Below are positions 36,901-51,900 of a DNA stretch of 64,000 nucleotides, in pieces. The position numbers and the translations under genes were made by a program. This DNA comes from Dendrolimus kikuchii. Lineage: Eukaryota > Arthropoda > Insecta > Lepidoptera > Lasiocampidae. The DNA lies in the NCBI GenBank assembly GCA_019925095.2, contig CM034405.1, forward strand, positions 12,487,401 through 12,551,400, read 5' to 3'. A model generated the notes under the pieces. That model ran no database searches. It was not told where the DNA came from and saw only the letters and a list, made by a program, of their open reading frames with translations. How positions within the stretch are numbered: position 1 is the stretch's first letter; every line of letters starts with the position of its first letter.

Positions 36901-39900
36901 CCTTAAGAACAGACGAGCTTGCATGACAAGAGTTATGAATGTCAAAGAAGCAAGTGAGGTGTGTAAGAATAAGCCTAAATGGCACTCTGTTGTTCGTGCC
37001 TACCCCGCAAGGGAACTGGCGTGAAGTTATGTATGTATGTATGTAAATAAAATGCTAAATGCTAATGATAAATGATAAATTTATGAAACTATCTAATGAT
37101 TGATGCTATAAAATGATATGATTTGCTAAATGAAAGTGTGCTGTACGCGACACGTGAGAGCGACCGAGCGTGTTCGCTTACTTGATTCGAACTCTGCTCT
37201 ATTCGGTTGAGGTTCTACTAGGTTCCAGACTCACTTAAGAGAGCAGCAGCGCATTTGTAGCACCTTTGGTGTTGCAGATGTCCATAGGCGATGCTAACCG
37301 CTTTCCATCCAGTGGGCCGTCTGCCTGTCTGCTGAACTCCTGCAATAAAAAAAAAAAAGAGACGAACACATACCAAACCCATACTTATAGTATGCGTTTT
37401 TAATGAAAAACCCATACATAATGTACGTGGTCTGTACATGTACTTAATATAGACGTGGTTTGCGTCTGTGTGGTAAATAGTAAAGTATCCTCTGAAAACT
37501 ATTCCACCTTTATCTATATTAATTCGATTATCGTAATGCATGCGGTGCGACTAGCTTCCTATTCCAACATCGGTTTCCTTTAGCCGGCTTATCTCTGAGA
37601 GCTCGGGAATCGCTCTACCTATTTTATTCGTCTGAGCTTGCAACAAACAAAATATGAGCATATAATTATATGCACTTATAGGACACCTATCTAAATGAAA
37701 AAACACACTATAAATTTTATATATATATACCAATAAAATATGTTTATGATTTCGTAACTAACGCCACAATTTAACTAAAATCTGATATTTATAAGATCAT
37801 AAATGCCCAATTTTAGAATTTTTCTCTGTCAGTCGGTCTGATTTTTTTTCTTAAAAGCCTTCGAAAATGCTTAAAGAATTTCAATGAAAATTTTAGGGAG
37901 TAAGACAGGAATTTTAACTTAAACTTGTGCGAGTAAAACATCGTACGCATTTTAAATTACGCATGGATGGTTGTCGTTATTTTTGATAATAATCTTAAAG
38001 AAGAAATTTAGGGAAAGCCTATGGAATCCTAAAAATGAGAAAGAAAGTTGAGATGATAAAAATGTTTTGTTTACTCGGCACTTGAGTCACGCATATATGA
38101 CCCATAATGACCCGAATAAGTTACTGTGTAATCATCAATACATTAGGAATTTTATAACAACATTGCCTAATTCACACGACCCGGCTCGTTTTTTTTAAAA
38201 AATATTATTGCAACAAACGCACTGCTGCTCTCTTAAAAGAGACTGGAATCTGGACACTAATGCCGGAATACAACACAAGGTTGTTATGGCGGCATACTCT
38301 AAACCAGGGGTGGTGGCCATCCAGTCGAGCAAATACCCTACCACCTGGCTGTGGGTTGTTTAGTCGCCTCTTACAACAGGCCGCCAGGCCGCAGGAAATT
38401 GTATTCTTTCTCCGTTCCTGCACGGATAAAACAGTCGTTTTACAGTCCATAAAATATAAGGCGTCAATTAACTTACTATTTCAACATGTTACTGAGTGCA
38501 TGTAAACGTATGTCAACGATATAATAATTAAACTTACGCAGATAAATGTTTAGGATTCCGTCGCCGTATTGGCTCAAACTGAACCTTTAGACAACCCCGT
38601 CAATAATAATAATAATTGGCAAACAGACATTGTACATCCCCATGCTGAGCTGAAAGTTACGCTTGTGTTATGGGTACAACGAAGCGCTCTTGTGCCAATC
38701 CTAGATATCCCGACCATACTATATAACGGAGGATTTCTGTACGAAATTTAACATGTCCTGGAATTAAACCCGAAGCCTCTGCGCTGCAGTGAGCTAGGAC
38801 GACTAAAGCTTTGCCTGAGTGGGCAAAGCCTCTTTTTAAAGTATCATGTCACAGCCTTTTATTCTAGGAAATTACTGGGTCTCTATGGACAAATTTGGCA
38901 AAACGTGTTTTCTATATGGACCTACAAAACAACGTATTTAAATCATAAAAATCGAAAATAGAGGGTTACACATAAGTTGTTAGGTAAATGAGAAAGGATG
39001 AAAATCATGATTTATGATAAAAATGACGTTAACGTAGAAGATTGATGGATAAAGAGTAAAAGGTGGAGTAAATAAGATAGATGGGCTATGTGAAGGATGA
39101 CATTCGTGGTGTGACAATGGACGTATGCTAGAATAGAGGAGTATGAAAGGAAAAGACTTATTGTCGACAAAAGGAGAAAGAAAAGAAGTTTAATAGGTAG
39201 TAAGGCTTGGTAAGATTCAAAGGAAACTTGATGTCGAAAGAATAATAATCATAATTATTCTATTTCAGAAAAATGCTCCCCCGAATGTACACGAAATAAA
39301 TTTGGCTGGAACCATACCGGAGATAACGAATAATCTTACACAACAGCAACATTCTCTAACGCCTAACTTCATAAGAAATCTGGAACAAATAATGACAGAG
39401 TGCGTTCATGCGTGCGAAACTGTCTCCCAAATGCCTGCCGTAAAGTATCTGGTCAATTCAGTTGCAAAATTTGATTTGATCATTGTTGAAGTATTTGGAT
39501 CTGAATGTTTTTTACCACTTGGAAGGCGATTTAAGGCACCCGTCGTAGGTTTTCTATCAAGTGTGCCCTTACCATGGGTAAACGAACAACTGGGCAACCC
39601 CGACACACCGTCCTACATACCATCGTATATGATGGGTTACGGGCAGCGAATGACGCTTTGGGAACGAATCACGAACACACTGGCCGTTATCTCAGCGAAG
39701 ATAATATACAAATACAAATCACAACATCCATCACAGGTAAACATCATAATATCTAAATAATAATGGAATACTTTTTTAATCATAATGGATTTACAACTGC
39801 TTATTTCGGTCTGATGAACAAGTAAATCTAGCATAAAAACACAAGCATCGTAGATAGGTACAGGTAGATAACTTATATGGATAATAAATGCATGGTGAAA

Positions 39901-42900
39901 TTACATCCCATTTCGTACTGAATAAAAAAAATTAGAGACTAATACTACCAAAAAATTATCGTAGATCGCATGGTTGACAGAGAATGTGAGTGAAACAATT
40001 TTTTTAAATAAAAACTTCTGTTCTACAGGTGATAGCGGAACGTCTGTTTGGTCCAGGACCAAAATTGGAATCACTAGCCCACGAGTATAGTTTAGTTTTA
40101 TCCAATAGTCATTTTAGTATTAATGACGTACGTCCATTAGTGCCAACATTAGTGGAAGTTGGAGGATTGCACTTGGATGACACACAGACACTGTCTAAGG
40201 TAAGAATTGTCAAAACACGTTTCTGACAAGTTGGTTTAAATAATAGTTATTTAGGTAAACCATTATACTATATTAATATTTAATCTCATTATTAAATTTA
40301 AAATGTGGTGGACCTTTTGCCTGTTTGCTGAACTCATATGCAATTAAAAAATCTAAGTACACTGAATACCCAATACTGGACTTCTATTTGTAACTGGATC
40401 TGAATTTGAGAGGAAGATATACATACATACATACATAACTTCACGCCAGTTCCCTTGCGGGGTAGACACGAACAACAGAGTGCCATTTAGGCTTATTCTT
40501 ACACACCTCACTTGCCTCTTTGACATTCATAACTCTTGTCATGCAAGCTCGTCTGTTCTTAAGGCTTCTGACATCACCTTCTGCTAGTACACGATCAATT
40601 TGATCATGGAAGGTGTGTCGTGGCCTTCCACGACTTCTGCATCCATCCACTTTTGCATGGAGGAAGATGTACTTAATTTATATACCGCTACACAATGGTG
40701 CACTGAAATCGCGAAAAAACTTGATATTACGGGGTGGTCCTGATACATGTAACTGAGAGGTGAACTTTTTTAAAAACTGTATTTGGATTAGTTTTTAATA
40801 AATCATGATGAGTAGTAGACAGACGAACGGACATAACGATCGTGCAAGTATCCGTTTTGCCGAAATGCAAAGAAACCTTAAGGAGGTGCGAATAATTATG
40901 ATTCCGAATTTTCATCAAATGAGGTAAACAATTTTATTGCGTACAATCTTATACTACATCCGGTTAAGGTCGAAACTTAACAGCACGAGCTAGGAGATAA
41001 GAGTTTGTAAGTTCTACTCATAACGTCTGTTAACCTAACCTTTGGGTCATGTAACAAAGTAATCCTCACGGCTTAAAACAATGCCTAAGTACACATAATA
41101 GTGTTATGTCTGACCAATGTACTACATTATAATCACCATTCATATCCTATAAATCAGCGGCATGCGCTTTTCGTATCATGTACCAGAGTCAGTGGGTCAG
41201 TGCGATCGCGTGTAGCACAAAATGTGTACTAATTAATCGACTTTCCTTAGTTAAATAGGTTATAACAAAGTTGTCGTGCATATGATCTTACACCGTTAGC
41301 TGATATATAATAGAAAGTTTTGATTTCTACTAGTTGTACTTATTTGGACCACTTAAGGGACCACTTTCACCGTCCAAAATTAAAATCTATAATATTACAA
41401 AATTCTACACATACCATGTCTGTACATTACAGCTATTTAAAAAAAACAACTGGAATAGACTACATAACGACGGTGAGTGCAATTTTTTTGAGTTTTTGTC
41501 GTTTGTTTGGGATTCACGGAAAATCAATTAGGCCGATTTCGATGCAGTTTTCGCTGATCGATAGCAAATTCTTAGGCTTAAAATATGCGCTACTTTTTAT
41601 TTTCGGAATTCAGAGGGAATTTTTCTGGGAATGATTTAACAATATTTTCTTAAGTTTTCGCGACTTGTATACATAATAAAACTACGTTTTAACGGTTTTA
41701 AGCGCGGTAATTTTATTTGATTTTGGTTTCTCCGGAAAAGTGGCCGAAACGTCGGAGAAACCAAAATCAAATAAAATTACCGCGCTTAAAACCGTTAAAA
41801 CGTAGTTTTATTATGATTTAACAAGATTAAAAAAAATGAATTCCAATGTGATTTTTTTCATTGATCGATGGCAAATTTTATGTAATACAATCAATGATAT
41901 TTATTATCACGGGAATCAAACGGGAATTTTCCCGGGAGCGGTTTGTAGTTGTTCGGGTGCGTAAAAATTTGCTTATTCCATTATAGACACAATTTTCACT
42001 AAAACGATAGCTTACATTCTATTTAAAATGCTTCGTGTCCCGGGAATTCTGCGGGAATTTCAAGTCAAGCATGCACGAAGTCGCGGGTATATCCTAGTTT
42101 AATATATAATTATTTAGATATTGGAAATAAATTCAGACTATATACGTATATGTCACTGTTGGATTCGGGTCTCTTAATTTTTGAGGAACTTGCGGTTCAA
42201 CTCGCCTCATATTTTTATTAGGACGGATGGCCGGTTTTAGACCGGTAATTTCAATGCGTCGGTTTCTTCACGATGGGAAAGTAGTAATATACATATTAAA
42301 ATAAAGCAAAAAAAGTAAAAAGATATTATGCGGACAATCTCGTTCGTCTGCGGTTAAACTGAAAAAAAAAAATATACATATTAGACCAAAAAAGCCTAAA
42401 CTGAGATTGTTCCCCGGCCGACCCCCGAGTTGAAGACATTTCTGTCTATTGCCAAGCTGGCAAGAAACTGGTTGCCGTCGCCAATAGACCTTTGCAACAT
42501 CAGGGTGAAGCCTGATGTGATAAAAGGAATTGAATAGAGGGATCAAACAAGAGGATTGGCATAGGGCAGTGGAATAAAAGGAGAGGGAAGTGGGCCACTG
42601 GAATTCTCTCTCATTTCACGAAACACTATTATAGTTCAAGGTTAACCGTTTCACGTTGATATTCTGTGAGAGCGCGGTATCACACGGACCATGTAATGAT
42701 TCTAGCTTGGCTCTACCATGTACATTCACAGTACACATAATACATGAATCGTAGACATGTCATTGGATCTCAGATCAAACAATAATGCTTTAATAGTCTA
42801 TATTTAAGTTTAATAGAGCATTATCCTACATTGAGTTGGAACAGTAGGCTTAATAATAATAGTCGTTTAAATTTACGTAGTAGTTAGGTAGTTAGACTAC

Positions 42901-45900
42901 AAGGGTTGTTTATTTTACCTTGGCTCATTATCACCTAGCTTTATTGCTACTAGATCGGGGAAGTACGCATGTACGTATCAATGTCATGTTCTCAGTAAGT
43001 CAAGGCTTTCAAAGCGATTAAAAACAATGAATGATTAAATACGTTTTCATTTCTCATACTCGGGAAGTACGCTTGAAGTTACCTGATCTGAGAAATGGAA
43101 ACAATACTTTTTGTCCCTGGAAAACGACTTTCCTTGTCAAAAATTTCAAACTAAACGGGCTATGTGTCAGCTTTTATACAGTCACTCTGTTAAATAAATG
43201 ATATTTAAACAATATAAATAATTTTATTACATGACACTGTACTTATAATTTACTTTTTAATAAATTATTGTTTAATTTAGCTAGATTTGAGCTAAATATT
43301 TACTATCAATGATAAAAAAAATACTGGCTGGGAAAATGCCACAGAAAAAGTTAAATGTAAAAAATGTGGGATATCTGCAGTTCGATCTTCAATATGTCGG
43401 GTGCTAATTATTTACTTAGACTTATAGTATTTGTATAAAATGAGTTCATCGTAATCAAATATGGATTTAACGCCTAATTTTATCAGAGGAGTAGTTATTC
43501 GTTTAAGTAATCAGGTTTTAATTTACTTTCCTCATATTCGAAATGGAAAGCAAGAGTGTTTACATCGGGTAAACCTACTTAATCACTCAAACTATAGGCG
43601 CCCTCGCTACGCTTGTGCGTCAAACCATCTCGTGCCTAAATTGCTCAATGTTTTATCCCTTGAGAAACAATCTACTATTAAACTCAAATAAGAAGAATGA
43701 ATGTGCTTTACTGTATGTTAAAAACTACAGTTAATGCTGGGGCTTCATCTGCGTTAGTGTTTAAGATTTAGCCTGTGGCCGAATGTGTCTTATTGAAAGC
43801 ATTAAAAACAACTTCGTTGACGCATAGCTACTTTGGTGTATATACGTACATATTTTATGTTATCTGACAATATTTATTGTCAGTTTCAATGTCGCATTTT
43901 AAGTAACGCATTAAACCCATCGCCATATCTGCGTGAAACGGCCTATATCTGTAACATTATCCCAGATGAAGCCGTACCTTAACAGAAATATAAAAATTAC
44001 AATAGAATAGGCGGTCTTCTCGATAATAGCGATTTATTTCCGTCAACCATCGGACGGACAAGAACTTCAGAGCAGTGGTATGTTACATTATTCTCATTAC
44101 TATAAAGTAGTGTGAATAATGCAACACAATAATGCAATATACATTTTGTGTCGCGAAAATGGAAAACTTACGCGTAAACTTTTAACTCTTACCCCGCGGA
44201 AATACGCGGGGTAAGAGTTAAAAGTTTACGCGAGTACTTAAAATTGAATGAAATGAAAATGAAATTGGCTAATGATAAACGGTATCATCACATTATATTT
44301 TATACCATGACAATGGAATAATACACGCGCAATACGAACTGAACATTTACATTAGAGAATATTTGATTTAGCAGTAACATATTTTTCGATTTATATGAAA
44401 TTATATTTAAAACCATAAACAAAACATAGTTTTCACAAGTTACGTAGATACGTATATATACGTTGCAGACTATTGATATCCAGGGAATGGTGTGGCACTA
44501 AATGCCAAGGGAACAAACATATCAGGCCATTATGTAACCTACATTCGGAATATTGTATCGGAAACCAACATCACAGCGACCTAAGACCTGTGGGAACGAT
44601 AGTGGCAAATGAATCAGATTTTGTCACGCACATATTATAGAGCTGATCTAAAATTTTGATAAATTGTATGCAGTTGAGATTATATAACTATTAATATGTT
44701 ATTTCCGAAAGATCGGCGCGTGCTCATTATCGTAATGTTATGTAATGCGATGGTCTCATTTTTATAGATAGTCACATTCAAATTGGAATAATGTCACTTT
44801 ACTTTTTTTATTAGCGTTCCGTAGGCGGGTTACTCCAGCACCCGGGGAGCGGAGGATCAAACCCCTTTTGACGAAGTGAGTTTGCCTCTCCCGGGGCTTC
44901 TCAAGCACTGGTGCGCTAGATTATTGTGGGCGTAATCACGTTCTAAGTCTCGCGCTATCCCATGAGCGCGGGTCACATGGGAGGAAGGGGGTTATAACGG
45001 ATTATTAACCCATGGGTTACCTCTTTAATAGGGGTACATTGTTGAGTCTCCACACAAGTCGGCAATTGACTGTTATTTGCGCCTTCTTCAGTGGATAACT
45101 CTCATTGCTTTGGTCTAATCCCAGTAAAGGACCCAGTAGTGTACGAAATTTATTTCCCCCTACCTCAAAAAAAAGAAACGGTTCCGTAGCCATTTCGGCT
45201 TCCAATGTCAAAACGTTTTTCGTAGAAACATTGGTTGCATATTATAAATGACAAGACAATGCCCATCTTGGTATAGAGAACTGCTCCAGGTTGAAAAATT
45301 AGTTGCCAGTAATTTATTGTTTTATACATACATACATACATATATAACTTCACGCTAGTTCCCTTGCGGGGTAGGTATTGTTTTATAGAGGTAATTAAAT
45401 ATAATTTACGGAAAATGAGAATATAATATCCACGCAGGAACAGAGAAAGAATACAATTTCATGTGGCTGGGCGGCCTGTCGTAAGAGGCGACACGACAAC
45501 CCACAGCCAGTGGTAGCGATTTTCCCGTCTCGATGGCTACCACCCCTGGTCTACAGTATGCCGCCATAACCACCTTGAGTTGTGTGCCGGTATTAGTGGC
45601 CAGATTCCAGTCTCCCTTTTGAGAGCAGCTGCGCAGTTGTAGCATCTTTGGTGTTGTGAATGTCTATAGGCGATGGTAGTCGTTTTCCACAAGTTGGCCG
45701 TTTGCCTGTCTGCTGAACTCATGCAATAAAAAAAAATAACTTCCGAATCTAAAAATATAGGCGCTTTTATGATTGTATTAATTAAAAATAAACAGTGCCA
45801 TCTAGTTTTTAATTTTGTAACTGTGGCGTTTATAGTCTACAGTAAAAAAAAAAGGAAAATATCTTAAATAAAGATACGTTTTATTTTACGAAAAATAATT

Positions 45901-48900
45901 TCCCCTTCATAGATAAAACATAAATGAACTACATAGAATATCTTAAAATATAAGGTTTGTTGACCTCCTCGGGGTAGTTTTGGGCATATTCCTTTAAGGT
46001 GTATTTCTACATATTATTAGACAATGATGTAGTACGACCGCGAAAAAACTAAAATTTAAAGGTGGGCCTCATATTTGTAAGTGACTTTGACTGCCTAATT
46101 TTAGTGCATGTGTACGTAACCGAATGATACTCACATATCAGTTAAAATATAATAATACGAGTATTGGCAAATTTCTACTGATGGTAAGGTAAGTGAATGA
46201 AAGTACGATATAGCAACAGACCATAAGGAATAACAACCGCCCACCACGGCTCGCTTCACACTGATAATTCACGGTTCAATCTCGTTCCTATCAAATCTCG
46301 CTGTGTTTACACTTAACACTAATGGTCTCACAATCAATTTTTTTTGACAAACCTGTACCGGTGCGATATCGGATCGGAACTAGATCGATAGTGAAAATTA
46401 ATTTTATGATTCTTTCTTGTTTAAGAATATGACCGGCGGTATCTCAGTGTGAATAGAGCCTAAAAAACGTAACGCGTATCACATTCTACAATCACAGTAG
46501 TCACATGCAGTGGTGGCGCCAACTGTAGTTACCGTTTGTTGCGACTAGTTACAACTTACATTATTTACTTGGCGAATCATCTATCTATCATAATATTGTT
46601 CTTGCATGATTGTTACTGAGCGTTAAAAACCATAAAGATGTTTATGGTTTTTTTGGTACACCTGTAAAATGGTGGGAAGATATTCGCTTCGAAAGAGGTG
46701 AAAGAAAACACTCCCTCTAACTTTTGGACTATGAATTAGAGATTTCTGAAAAAAGAAGGCTGATGAAACTTAATAAAAACTTTCAACGAAAATTGTTATA
46801 TACAAGATTAAGGTTTTCAAATGCAGTTTCGATGCTTTCTTCCAATGACAAAAGCAGCGGGCGCTGGTCGTCTACAGAGCGAGGTCATTGTGCGTGGAAT
46901 GATATGCACCTGACCAACTTATTGACTCTCCTCATAAAAGTATTATAAAGCACAATATATCGCTCGGAAGAAAGTGCGAGTCTCAACTCGTGTGTATTTT
47001 TTTATTGCATGAGTTCAGCAGGCAGGTAGATGGACATCTGTAACACTAAAGGTGCTGCCGCACTCTAAAGGGCGGCTGGAACCTGGCCCTTTATGCCGGA
47101 ATACAACTCAAGGTTGTTATGGCGGCATACTCTAGATCAAGGGTGGTAGCCATCCAGAGGGACAAATACCCTACCATTTAGCTGTGGGTTGTTTCGTCAC
47201 CGCAGGAAATTGTAATCTTTCTCAGTTCGTACACGGATAGTAAGTCCCTACACTCCTGCAACATATGTTAAAAAATAATTAACGTAACTTAATATTACTC
47301 TAGTAGGAGTCTTTTTAAACTATTTAGCTTAGCCTCCAACCTAAATTTTAACTGTTTAAAAAAATCATAGCACTAAATTTGTAAAAAACCTATAATATAC
47401 GACATACATATTTAGGTAATTGATGTTTTACATTTTGGCAAGTATGAACAGGTGAATAATCAAGCTATTGACTTCTTGTAGATTTCAAACTTCTACATTA
47501 TGTTCATCTATGACCATTGACTGAATTATTTAACCATGACTAATCAAACCTTTTTGAGTCGCTAAAACCTCTAAAATAATGTGTTAACTATATCTATACA
47601 GATATAACTACTTGACCTCACTGACTGATCACATATCAACGCATAGTCCAAACCATAGAGTACTGGTCCAAACTAGTTGCCAGGACCGTGAAATGCATGT
47701 AGGTAGGTTCTTTCTATACTGTAGGTGCGCAGTAAGAAAGGATTTTTGAAAATCCGACCCCTAAGGCAGGGGTGAAAAAGCGTATGAAAATCCATCATTT
47801 TCAAAGTAAGAATCATGAAATTTTATACACCTGCTTCGGGTTAGAAGTAAATGTGCACATATGTCGATGTTTTTGGAAATTTAACCCCTACGGTGGTTAA
47901 ACAGGTGTAGAAAATTTGCTTAAACTATGACTATTATTAATCTGCGCCAGCGGTTTCGAGAGCAACAGCTATATAAAGTAACACAATACATATAAAATTA
48001 TAGACAGTCAGGTTGCGATTATTCACATTTCTATTGACCTCACAAGATAAAAATTAAACAACATCCTGTACTTTATTGATGTAATGTGCATAATTATTTA
48101 TCAGGATATGAAGAAACTTCTTGACGATTCGAGCGATGGCGTCATTTATTGGAGCTTTGGTTCGATGTCAAGAATAGAAACTATACCGAATGATAAACTG
48201 GCAGAGATATTCGAAGTAATATCTCAATTTCCACAATCAGTATTCATCAAGATGGATCGGGCCAATCTTGCAAGAAACCTCACCGTTCCTGATAATGTTT
48301 ACACTATGAAATGGATACCCCAATATGCGACATTATGTAAGTTTATGCTTTTAATTGGTAAAATATTTATTATAAATATTACTTACTATACAGCTGAAAA
48401 ATAATTTCAAGCCGCTGGAAAGTGATATCGCAACAGTATAAACCATGAAACAGCAAAACTTACAAGGTACATAAAACTTACTTTGTATACGAATGAAAGA
48501 TATGTGAAACTATTAGAGAGATAGTAATCATTAAATATACATAGTACAATCAAAAGTGTTCGGTTCATACGTAGTCACTGGCAGGATTAAATATTCAAAC
48601 TAAATTATGAAGTGAATAGGAATATTAACCTTTGCTTGATATGTTTACTAATTCTAACACAGCGTTGAATTGTCCCAGGTCTGTCATTCAAAAATTTAAG
48701 ATTGGGTGCTACATTGAGATCGGAAATTTCAGGAATTGTTATCAATATTTGAGCCTGGAACTTTGAGGATTTTTTTCAATAATTAAGACGCTAATTTTGA
48801 GTTGTTTTATTTAATTGAAATCCAAACTTTAAAGAACCTTTATTAAGACCAATTTTAAGACATTGTTTTTATTTTATATCTCACAGGCCATCCGAATGTG

Positions 48901-51900
48901 AAACTCTTTATATCGCATGGGGGCTTGCTTGGCACTCAAGAAGCAGTGGCTTGTGGAGTACCGATGCTGATGGTACCCCTGTACGCAGACCAGGCGTTGA
49001 ATTCCCGATCTATGGCAGACAAAGGCGTCGCGCAGATTATAGCTCTCAACTCACCGAGAGATAGTTGGAAATTAGCTTTAGAGGAGCTACTTGTTAATGA
49101 AAAGTGAGTACGTGTTGCCCCTAATTATGAGAATATCTCGTCGGCGTCAGTGCAGGATCTATAACACAACTAATAAGTCCTCCCGATGTACCTGCGCATG
49201 AAACCAATTTTAATACACGCATTGTATGAATCGTATAAGCGAGACACGAGTAAAAAGGCATAGCAAGCAACACTGCCCGTCGCCCTTGTGGATAAAATTT
49301 AATATGGATTATTTACATGTCGGAAACCGATCCGCTTTATCGGAATTATAATTCGTGTAATACTGTAACTACATTTTTTGGTGGTATTATTTTTGTTCGT
49401 CAAAATTGTTACATATTGTTGTTGTAATAATAATAATTGTTAATAGTTTGACGAAAAAAAAATATTTTGACCAAAAAATGTAGTGATAAGGTCTGATGCC
49501 GACGATATGTATTTTTAAGACTAAAAAGTTTTAACTTAAAAGTTTACATACAGGTGGGTTCGTCGCACTTTTTAGTTCCTCCTCCTTGATTTTAGTTCCT
49601 CATTACACACGACACCTACGGGTGTAAATATATTTTTTATGACCGTGTTACGCTAAGTAACAAAATTAATAAGTATGATTGATCTATTTAAGAAGGAATA
49701 TCAAATATTTATTTAAATCTGAAGAATCTCAGACGGGTATTATGTATAATCTTTGATTCCTTCCTTCTTAAATAGATCCATCTAGCGGCGAGTTTTGGTA
49801 TAAGTATGATTTGATTTTTATCCGTGCAGGAACGGAGAAAGAATACAATTTCCTGCGGCCGGGCGGCCTGTCGTAAGAGGCGACTTTACAACCCACAGCC
49901 AGGTGGTAGGGCATTTGCCCAACTGGATGGCTACCACCCCTGGTCTAAAGCATGCCGCCATAACAACCTTGAGTTGTGTTTCGGCATTAGTGACCAGGTT
50001 CCAGTCTCCCTTAAGAGAGCAGCAGCGCATTTGTAGCAACTTTGGTGTTGCAAATGTCCATAGGCGATGGTAACCGCTTTGCATCAAGTGGGCCGTCTGC
50101 CTGTCTGCTGAACTCATGCAATAAAAATAAAAAACCGCGCTATATATATTTCTGCAACATATTGCCTATTTAAATAAACCCTTATTACAACTCGACTAAT
50201 TTAGAGAACTGGTGGAGAGAATCTGTGTGGTCTAACTGAATATTTTGACTCTGTTTTACTTATTAAACCACCCTGATTTAGAGAAAGGGTTTGAAAGCAG
50301 CGTAGTATAATAACAGCTTTACGTCTTTGCCACTTTTTAAATGGTTATCGCACCACGATTTTCGGGCCTTTTCTCCAGATCCGGGTAGTGTAATGAGAAA
50401 GTCGGAATCATTATAAGGCAAAATTAATTGTACGAGTTGTATTTGCACGCTAATTTGGCCAAATATACATATATCTTATAATTGATTGTAACTTCTTTGT
50501 AAACCGTGTTTTTATGCAAATACATGAATTTGAATTTTGCTTATTTAGCTAGGCCATGACCACCCTTTGTACCAAGTCCCTAAATCAGTGTAGTGTAATA
50601 AAGGTTCTAACAAATATCTCTTTTCTTGTATACTTATATAAGAGTTAATAAGTATTTTAAATAACCTTTAGAAATAAATATTTTCTTTCTTTCCTTTATT
50701 ATCAGTATTTATGAGATAACTCATCGTTTTGTTTTCAAAGGTACAAAGAAAACGCGCTTAAGTTACGAGACATATTTCTGGATAGACCGATGCGGCCATT
50801 GGATACTGGCGTGTATTGGATTGAATATGTACTGAGACATAAAGGGGCTGGCCACCTTCGTTCACCCGCCTTAGACCTATCTTTATCTCAGTACCTGCTC
50901 TTAGACGTAGTTGCAACCAGTATAGTTACATCACTTATGACAGTGTTCATCCTATACAAATTATTTCGTTATCTATGCACACGATGCATTAAATGGTGGC
51001 CTAACGAAAGACTTGTGTTCGAAAAAAGACTGTTTAGAAAATATATAGTGTTCTTCTTATGTTTATTGTGGAAATACAAATTGAAAGCAAACTGAGTTAT
51101 GGATAAAAAATATTGTATTATAATGTAAATGTGTACATATTTAAATATAAGTAAGATATTTATAGATTAAATATTTTGATGACGTTACAATTTATATTTT
51201 TATTTTTTAAATTAATTATTCTTTGGGTACAATTTCTAGAGTAAAAGCTTATCAACAAGTAATAAACAAGTTAACTTGATGAATAAGATTTGAAAAATGC
51301 CACTTTTTCAAGGGGAAGTCTGTGCGGATACCACGCCGCACGGAGACTACGGCGGAGTACTGTGGGACTCGCCGATTAGATGGGCTGCCAGAATAGCCAC
51401 TAAAAACCCAGTGTCCTTCTGTCGCCATATATCGGGGCCACGGGACGTGCGCGCGAGCTTTTCGCTGTAACCCCGACTGGCGTGGCCCCCCCCGCCCCTA
51501 CAGCGGTGTTTAAATTTTGTTCGTAGCTTCATTTCCCAGCTACTGTAAAAACTTTACTATTTTAAATGCTTATTTTTAGGTTTTATATTTAGAAATCAAT
51601 ATCGATTTTTTTTCTTCTTCCAAATATTCTGTAAAGCTAAGGGATGCCATCACTTAGGGCCGATTTTACAATCGTCAGATAAAAGTTATTCATCGAATAA
51701 AATAAAACGTGAACAAATTGAATATTATGATTGCATGAACAAAATAGTTGAGCTATTTCATTTTTAAATCTGCGGAGTGACGCTCGCGGACCGCGTTCGT
51801 AATACCGAAGTAAGAAAGAGAGTTGGTCTGAAAGAGAGTGTCGGGGTGAAGGTAAGGAAAGGAATGCTCCGGTGGTTCGGGCATGTGGAAAGAATGCATG

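Noticed and set aside
43461..43691. 76-codon ORF in UGT intron 3 considered as a possible exon
   Set aside because: Opens with unremarkable residues, has no convincing splice sites and no family resemblance.
49818..50117. Minus-strand 99-codon frame and similar frames at 4445, 45406 and 38205
   Set aside because: Each lies in a family B retroposon and reads it antisense or sense; the recurrence reflects the repeat, not a conserved protein.
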